NCBI GenBank assembly: GCA_965240325.2
Contig: OZ251236.1
Location: 1,893,249-1,957,248 of the forward strand
Source of the DNA: Rebecca billardiae RCC1528
Lineage: Eukaryota > Haptophyta
DNA: 64,000 nt
Direction of reading: 5' to 3'
The notes under the pieces were generated by a model. The model was not told the DNA's origin. It saw only the letters and a program-made list of their open reading frames with translations, and ran no database searches. Both the position numbers and the translations under genes were made by a program. The stretch's first letter is position 1; each line of letters opens with the position of its first letter. Of the stretch, positions 9,801-18,800 are shown one piece after another.

Positions 9801-12800
9801 CGCCATCGACGCCGCCGTCGCCGCCGCCCCGGTCGCCGCCGCCGTCGCCGCCGCCCTTGCCGCCGCCGCCGAGCCCGCCGCCGGCACCGCCGCCGCCACG
9901 CACGGATCCGTTCCCGCCGCCTTCGCCGCCGAGTCCGCCACCATCGCCACCGCCGTTGCCACCGCCGCCGCCGCCGCCTTCTCCACTGCCGAGCTCGCCG
10001 CCAGAGTCACCACCGCAGCCGCCACCGTCCCTGCCGCCCAGCTCGCCGCCGCCACCGCCACCGGCACCACCGCCATCGCAACCGCCGTCCCTGCCGCCGA
10101 GCGCGCCGCCGAGCACGCCGCCGGCACCGCCACCGAGCGCACCGCCATCGACGCCACCATCGTTGCCGCCGCCGAGCCCGCCTCCGGCGCCGCCGCCGCC
10201 GCCACGCACGCAGCCGTTCCCACCGCCCTTGCCGCCCAGTCCGCCGCCCAGCCCACCGCCTCCACCGCCGCCATCGCCGCCGCCATCGCCTCCGCCGAGC
10301 CCGCCGCCGGCACCGCCGCCACACCCGCCGCCGTCATCGCCGCCATCGACGCCGCCGTCGCAGCCGCCCCGGTCGCCGCCGCCATCGACGCCGCCGTTGC
10401 CGCCTCCGCCGAGCCCGCCGCCGACGCCGCCTCCGCCGCCACGCACGGATCCGTTCCCGCCGCCTTCGCCGCCGAGTCCGCCACCATCGCCGCCGCCGTT
10501 GCCACCGCCGCCGAGCACACCGCCACAGCGACCGCCACCCCCACCTCCGGCCCCGCCACCGTCCCTGCCGCCGAGCGCGCCGCCGAGCACGCCGCCGGCA
10601 CCGCCACCGAGCGCACCGCCATCGACGCCACCATCGTTGCCGCCGCCGAGCCCGCCTCCGGCGCTGCCGCCACCGCCGCGCACGCAGCCGTTCCCACCGC
10701 CCTTGCCGCCCAGTCCGCCGCCCAGCCCACCGCCTCCGCCGCCGCCATCGCTGCCGCCATCGCCTCCGCCGAGCCCGCCGCCGGCACCGCCGCCACACCC
10801 GCCGCCGTCATCGCCGCCATCGACGCCGCCGTCGCAGCCGCCCCGGTCGCCGCCGCCGTCGCCGCCGCCGTTGCCGCCGCCGCCGAGCCCGCCGCCGACA
10901 CCGCCGCCGCCGCCACGCACGGATCCGTTCCCGCCGCCTTCGCCGCCGAGTCCGCCGCCATCCCCGCCGCCGTTGCCACCGCCGCCGCCGCCGCCTTCTC
11001 CGCCGCCGAGCACACCGCCACGGCCACCGCCACCCCCGCCTCCGGCCCCGCCACCGTCCCTGCCGCCAAGCGCGCCGCCGAGTGCGCCACCGGCACCGCC
11101 GCCGAGCGCACCACCATCGACGCCACCGTCGTCGCCGCCGCCGAGCCCGCCACCGGCGCTGCCCCCGCCGCCACGCACGCAGCCGTTCCCACCGCCCTTG
11201 CCGCCCAGTCCGCCGCCGAGCCCACCGCCTCCACCGACGCCATCGCCACCGCCATCGCCTCCGCCGAGCCCGCCGCCGGCACCGCCGCCACACCCGCCGC
11301 CGTCATCGCCGCCATCGACGCCGCCGTCGCAGCCGCCCCGGTCGCCGCCGCCGTCGCCGCCGCCGTTGCCGCCGCCGCCGAGCCCGCCGCCGACACCGCC
11401 TCCGCCGCCACGCACGGATCCGTTCCCGCCGCCTTCGCCGCCGAGTCCGCCGCCATCGCCGCCCCCGTTGCCACCGCCGCCGCCACCGCCGTCTCCGCCG
11501 CCGAGCACACCGCCACGGCCGCCGCCACCTCCGCCTCCGGCCCCGCCACCGTCCCTGCCGCCAAGCGTGCCTCCAAGCGCGCCGCCGGCATCGCCTCCGA
11601 GCGCACCGCCATCAACGCCACCGTCGTCGCCGCCGCCGAGCCCGCCGCCGGCGCTGCCCCCGCCGCCACGCACGCAGCCGTTCCCACCGCCATCTCCGCC
11701 GTCACCGCCGCCATCGCCGCCACCGTTGCCCCCACCGTCATTGCCGCCTCTGCCTCCGCCGAGCCCGCCGCCGGCACCGCCGCCACACCCGCCGCCGTCA
11801 GCACCGCCATCGACGCCGCCGCCGCCGCCGCCGCCCGCGCCGCCGCCGCGCCCGCCGCCGGTGCCGCCGACACCGCCGCCGCCGCCGCGCACGGAGCCGT
11901 TCCCGCCGCCCGCGCCGCCGAGCCCGCCGCCGAGCTCGCCTCCGTCACCACCGCCCAGCTCGCCACCGCCGCCACCGCCGTCGCCGCCGCCATCGCCGCC
12001 GCCGGGCCCGCCGCCGCACCCGCCGCCGAGCTCTCCGCCGCCGCTGCCGCCGCCCAGCCCGCCGCCGCCGCCGCCGCCCGCGATCCGCGTGAGCGTGCTC
12101 AGCGGCAGCCGCGAAGGCGCGCCGCTCGGCTCGGACGACGCGGCGCTCGAGCTCGAGGGTGCGGGCTTTGACAGCCTGGCCGGCGGCGAGTTTGGCGAGA
12201 TCCAGTGCGCCTTCACGCGCGCCGATGGCGGCGGGGACGGTGGCGGCCCGCTGCTCTCGGGCGCGACGGTGCTGAGCGACGCGCGGCTGCGCTGCGCCAT
12301 GCCCGCCGCCGCCTCGTCCGGCGCGCCCTCCGCCGCGGGCGCGTACACCGTCGGCCTCGCCCTCGGCGCCGTGGGCGCGTCCACGGACGTGGATGTCTCC
12401 GGGCTCTTCGGCCCGGTCTCGTTTGAGCTGTACGACATGGCGGCCGTGTCGGTGCTCGAGCTGCGCCCGCCGGGCGGGCCGGTGGGCGGCGGCACGGCGG
12501 TCACGCTCGTGGGCTCGGGCTTTGCCGAGTACGGCGAGGGCCAGCTGTGCTGCGTGCTCGGCGGCGGCGGCTGCGCGGCGGCGGCGACGCTGCTGCCGCC
12601 GTCGGCGGCGGCGCCAACCCTGAGCCGCGCGCGCTGCGTGCTGCCGCCGCCGCTGGGCGGCGCGGCGGGCAGCGTGGCGCTCGAGCTCTCGCTTGGCGGC
12701 GGCAGCGCCGACTCGACCACCGCCTCGGCGCTGCCCTTCCTCGCGTACGACCCGCCCACCCTCGGCTCCGTCAGCCCGGCGAGCGGCGACGCGAACGGCG

Positions 12801-15800
12801 GCACGGAGGTGACGATCGGGGGCGCGGGCTTTGACGCGCTGGCCGGCGGCGCGCTGCTGGCCGTGCGCTTCGGCGACGCGCCCGCGCAGCCGCCGGCGCG
12901 CGTCACGGCGGGCGAGGTTGTCGTCTCCACGCGGTACGGCGCCGCGGGCCGCGCGCAGCTCCGCGTGTCGCTCAACGGCCAGCAGTTCACGCCCGCGGCC
13001 GCCGCGACGCCGCCGCCCGCGGGTGCGCTCGCGTTCACGTTCGTCGGCCTGCACGCGCCCGTGCTCGAGGGTGTGGCGTTCAACGGCGCGGCGACGCTGA
13101 TGGTGCTGCGCTTCGACGCGCAGCCGACCGACCGCGCGGGCATGGGCAGCGGCATGGGCGAGTGCTCGCGCGTCCTCGACGACGACACCGTCGCGCTGGT
13201 CGGCGGCGGCGCGGCCGCGGCCGCGGCCGCGCCGCCGCAGTGCTACTGGACGGACGACTCGACGCTCGTCGCGCGGCTGAGCTCGGCGACGCTCGTGCGC
13301 GCCGGCTCGGAGGTGGGCGTGCGCGCGGGCGCGCTGCGCCCCGAGCAGTGCGGCACGCCGTGCGCCGCCGCCCTCGCCTCCGCCGCCGCGCGCGCCGCCA
13401 TCGACGCGGACGCGCCGTGCGGCGAGGGCGTGCCGTGCCCGATGCCTGTCGCAGCCGTGTCGGGCCCGGCGGTGCTCTCGGCGTGCCCGGGCGCGTCGCT
13501 CGCGCTCGACGGCTCCGCCTCGTCGCGCGGCGGCATCGGGCCCGCCGCCTTTGAGTGGCGCGTCGACCCGAGCCGCTCGGCGCGCGCGGCGTCGCTCAAC
13601 GCGCGGCTGAGCGCGCTGCCGGCGCGCACGCCTCAGCTCTCGCTCGGCGGGCCCGGTGCGGCCTCGCCGACCGAGCTCGGAGTGAGCGGCTCGTTCGTGT
13701 TTGTGCTGCGCGTCACGTCCTTCCTCGGCGTGCCCTCCGCGCCCGCCGAGTGGCCCGTGTCGCGCGGCGACGGCGCCAGCCCGATCCTCGCCATCGATGG
13801 CGCGCCCGAGCTGCGCGCGCGCGCCTCCGAGCCCACGCTGCTGAGCGGGCGCGCGGAGCTCGCGCCGTGCTGGCCGCCGAGCTTCGAGCCGGCGATGGTG
13901 TTCAGCTGGGCGCTCGAGGGCGCGGCGCAGGTGGGCGGCGGCGCGAACGCGAGCAGCAGCGCTTCCGCCGGCGAGCTCGCCGCCGCGACGGACGTGCTGC
14001 TCGCGCGCCTCGCGTCCGCGCGCACCGCGGTGCTGCAGCTGCCGCCGCACTCGCTGGCCGCCGGCTGGGCGTACGACCTGGCGCTCACGGCGAGGATGGC
14101 GGCGGCACCCGCGCAGGCGTCGACGGCGCGCGTGCGCGTGCGCGTCGCGCGGCAGCCGCTGCGCGCGGTGATCGCCGGCGGCGACCGCCGCGTGCCGAGC
14201 TCGCTGCGCCTCGCCGTCGACGCCTCCGCGTCATTCGACCCCGATGCGCCGACGGCCGACGGCGGCGACGGCGGCATGCCGCCGCTGTCGTTCGCGTGGA
14301 GCGTGGCGAACGCGAGCTCGCTCGAGCCGGTGGCTCTCGAGCCGTCCGCGGCGAACGCGAGCGGCGCGCTCTTCGAGCTTGCGCCCGGCACGCTGCCGCC
14401 CGGCGTGTACGCGCTCACCGTGCGCGTGTCCGCGCCCGGCCGCGCGCCCGCGGCCGCGTCGGTGACGGTCGAGGCGGTGCCGGGCGCGGTGCCCACGCTC
14501 GGCTTCGAGCCGCTCGGGCGGCGCAAGTGGCCGGCGGTGTTCGACCGGAACCCCGAGCGGCTGACGATCAACGCGCGCCTCGACGCTGCCTCGCGCGCGC
14601 TCGAGGCGGCGGGGCAGGCGCGCTTCAGCTACGAGTGGAGCGCGCGGCGCGTGGGCGCGGCCGGCGCGCTCGAGCCCGCCGGTCTCGACCTCGCGGACAG
14701 CGAGCGGGTGAGCACGACGGGCGCGGCGCTGCGCACGGTCGCGATCCGCAGCGGCGCGCTCGCGCCCGGCGCGACGTACGCGTTCCGCCTCGCCGTGCTC
14801 GGCGGCGCGCAGCCCGCGTACACGGAGGTGCGCGTCACGATCAATCGGCCGCCGTACGGCGGAGGGCTCGAGGTGGCGCCGGCGTCGGGCGTGGCGCTGC
14901 AGACGAGCTTTGCGCTGTACGCGGCGGGGTGGGCGGAGGACGACGAGGAGGACCTGCCGCTGAGCTACGCGTTCTCGCACGCGCCGCTCGGCACCGACGC
15001 CGTCGCCGACGTCGCCGCGCTCGGCGCCGCCTCCGCCTCCGCCTCGGCGAGCGCGCTTCTCCCCGCGGGCAACCGCACGCTCACCGTCAGGGTGGCGGAC
15101 GCGCTCGGCGGCGCGGCGCACGCGCACGCGGCCGTGGCCGTCGCGCCGCCCGGCGAGGGCGCGGGGCTGCTCGACTCGGTGCTCACGCGCGCGTACGCCG
15201 CGGTCGCGACGGGCGCGGCCGAGACCGCCACGCAGCTCGTGAGCGCCCTCGCCGACGCGCTCGACGCGACGCCCGCGGGCGGCGACAACGCCACCGTCGC
15301 CTCGGCCACGCTCGCTCGGCTGCTCGAGCTCACGGCGGGCGCGGCGGAGGCGTCCGCGCCGACGGCCGAGGCGCGCGCGGCGAGCGCGTCCGCGCTCGCC
15401 GCCGTGCTCGAGGCCGCGCCGCCCGGCGCGTTCGACGCCTCCGCGCAGACCGCGGGCCTCGAGCAGGTCGCCGCCCTCGCGTCGCAGTCGGCCGCGTCGG
15501 GCGTCGACGGACCGACCGCGGCCGCGCTGCTGCGCGCGGCGGACGCGGCGCTCTCCGCCGACGCCGACGCCGACGCGCCGCTGAGCGCGGCGGAGGCGGA
15601 GGCGGTGGGCGGAGCGGCGACGAGCGCGGTGGGCGCGCTCGCCATCGCGCTGCTCGCCGGCGCCGTGTCGGGCGAGGCGCCCTTCGAGGCCGTGGGCAAG
15701 GCCATCAACGTGAGCGCGACGCGCGCGGACGCGGGCGCGCTCGGCAACATCACGCTGCCCGGGCCGGGCGGCGCGGGCTCGGTGGGCGTGCCGGCGAGCG

Positions 15801-18800
15801 TGTTCGGCGGCGTGCCGCTCGAGCTGCTCGAGGGCGGCGTTGACGTCGTGCTCTGGTCCTCGGCGCGCAACGTGCACGGCGACCCGTCGACGCAGGCGAA
15901 CGGCACGGCCGTGGCGTCGGGGCTGGTGACGCCCGTCTTCTCCGTCACGCTCTACTCGGCGTCGGCCGGGCTGGCGCTCACCATCTCCGACCTGCCGGAC
16001 GAGGGGCGCGTGCTGATCGAGGTGCCCGGGCTCGACGGCGCGGGCGGCGCGGGCGAGTGGGGCTGCGTGTGGTGGGACGAGGGCGCGAGCGCGTGGCTCG
16101 ACGACGGCTGCGAGACGGTGGTCGCGCGTGCGGACGATGGCTCGCTCGCGCGCTACTGCGCGTGCACGCACCTGACCGACTTTGCGGGCGTGGCCGTGCC
16201 GACGGACGCGGACGCGGCGCGCACCGAGGTGGTCGAGTTCAACATCAACACGCTCTCCCTTGATGACGCCGCTGCAGCCGTCGGCGTCGGCTCCGGCCCC
16301 GTCCTCGCGCGCAACCCGTACATCTTCTGGCTGGTGGTGGCGATGAGTGCCGGCTGCGGACTCAGCGTGGCGCTGTTCGGGGCGCGCGACTTGCGCGACC
16401 ACGCGCGGCGCAAGGAGCGCATCCGGCGGCTGCTCGCGAGCGAGGCCGGGCCCGCCGGCGGGCTGCCGGCCTCGCCGGCCAAGAGATCCTCCCCCTTCCA
16501 GCGCCGCGCGGCCAAGCTCAAGGCGGAGGAGGACGCCCTGTTTGGCGGCTCACCGCGGCAGCCCGCGCCCGCCGACGCGCCCGCCGCCGTCGGCACGCAC
16601 AGCCGGCCCGCCTCCTCCTCCGTCCCGGGGCCGCGCTTGGTGGCGCCGGCGGACGGCGGGGACGCGGGCGGGCGCGCGGTGCGCGCGCCGGCCCCTCTCG
16701 CCTCCATCTCGCCCGAGGGCAGCTTCGCCAAGCGGCAGCCGCCCCAGCTCTCGCCGCGGCGCGGCAGCGACGGCGCCGCTAGCCGCGGCGGCGCGGAGGC
16801 GCTCGGCTTTGCCGACAGGCTCGAGGCGCGGCTCGACGACCTCGACGACCTGGTGGACGAGACGAAGCGGCGCGCGGCGCTCACGATGCAGAAGTACGCG
16901 CGCGGGCGCAAGGCGCGCGCCCGTGTCGACGAGGCCTCGCCCCAGCTCCGCGAGCGCAAGGCGCGCGCCTCGGACCGCACGCGCGACCACTCGCTGACCA
17001 AGCTCGTGCGGCTCGTGGGCGAGAGGCTGAGCACAGACCACTCGCTGCTCGGCATCTGGTTCGCCGACCCGGAGGACGCGAAGCGCGCCGAGCTGGCGCA
17101 GATCTTCTGGAACATCGCGATGCTCGGCCTCGTGATCACGTGCATGCTCTACGACGCGAGCGGCGGGCCTCCGGACGCGTCGGCGGCGCCGAGCGTCTCG
17201 CTGCTGAGCGCGGTGCTCACGGCGCTTCTCACCGCGGCCCTCTCGTTCCCCGCGCTCGCGCTCTTCCGGCTGCTCTTCCGCTGGGGGTACGGCCGGCGCT
17301 CGGCGCCGCTCTCGAAGCGCGTGTTCGCCACGTTCCTCCGCGCCGAGCTCGCGCAGCGCGAGCGCGAGCGCGCGCCCTTCTCCACCGCCGTCAAGACGAG
17401 CGTGCGCACCGGCGCGTACCTGCGGCCCGCGCTGCCGCGCACCAACTCGGACCGGCGCGGCGCCGGCGGCGCGCTGCGCGCCGCCGCGCCCGCCGACCTC
17501 GAGCTCGCGCGCGAGTTCGCGCGGCGCTCGTCGACCGAGGCGGAGCGCTCCTCCACGCCGCCGGGCATGCCCAGGCTCGCGCCGGTCACGCTGCCCGGCA
17601 TGCCCGGCCGCTCGTCGCCGCGCGCCAAGCCGCGCCCGCCGCCGCCGCCGGGCATGACGGTGCGCCGGCCGGGCGGGCCCCGCGCCACCGGCCAGCTGCC
17701 GCCGAGCATGGCAGCGTCGGTGGCGGCGACGTCGGTGGCGACGGCGGCGGCGGCGGGGGCGGCGGAGGGCGAGCGCACCGACGCGCCCGCCGCGGCCACG
17801 GCCGCCAAGCCGGGCAGCACCTTCGCGCCGCGGGCGGTGGCCGTGCCGAGTGCTGACGCGTTCAAGCAGGGGCGAGTCACGCCCGTGCCCACCGCGGGCG
17901 CGCTCGACCCCGGCTCGTTCGGCCGGCACATGAAGTCGGACGGGGACGAGTTTGAGGCGAACGGCGGCTCCAACCACGCGGCGTCCGAGCGCGCCGCCCG
18001 ACGCGCGGTCGCCGCGTCGCTCAGCGTCTCGCTCCGGGGCACGAGCGCGCACGCGGAAGCGGAGCGCGCGGCCGCGGCCGAGCCGCCGTCCCCGCTCGGC
18101 ACCGCCGTGCCCTTCTTCGAGGACGTGGCGTCGCACCGGCACGGCCGCTCGCCGCACCCCGGCTCGCCGCCGCCGAGGCGCGATGACGCGCCGCTCACGC
18201 CCAGCGGCCTCGCGGGTCGGCAACGCCCGCGCTGCTCGCACGCCTCCTCGGCATCGTGCGCCGCCATCTCCGCCGCGTCCACCCCGCGCGCGGGCGCAGC
18301 GGACGGCGAGGAGGCGCGTGCGACCGAGGAGGCGGAGGAGGCGATGCGCACGAGCATGGACGAGGTGCTGCCCACGCCCCCGCCCAGCCCGCCGCCGCCG
18401 GGCGGTCCGGCGTTCTCGTTCAAGACGGGGCAGGTCCCCGCGCCCACCGGCCTGCCGCCCGCCAGCGCGCCCGACGGCGCGCCCGCCGCCGCTGCGGAGG
18501 AGGAGGAGGCGGAGGGCGGCGGTCTGGACGAGCAGACGGTCGCGCTGCTCAAGCTCAAGTTCGACGCGTTCGACGCGGACGACAACGGCTCGGTGGACGG
18601 CACCGAGTTCGGCGCGCTGCTCGAGTCGCTCGGCTTCCGGCTGCGCCCGCGCCGCGTGAAGCAGCTCGCCTCGGAGCTGGACACCAACGGCAACGGGCTG
18701 ATCGGCTTCGACGAGCTGTGCGACTGGTACGAGAAGATGGTCGCGGACGAGGCCGCAAAGGAGGCGCGCCGCGCGGCGGGCTGGCCAGGCCGCGTGCGCC

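Noticed and set aside
8028-11993. 1321-codon Ala/Val-rich minus-strand frame
   Set aside because: Another shadow of the same CCN repeats with no ordered sequence.
4990-13188. 2732-codon Gly-rich open frame on the minus strand
   Set aside because: It is the antisense of the SPPP codons (GGN reads as Gly). The plus frame has signal peptide, ordered domains and a real start; this one is pure low complexity and ends in nonsense.
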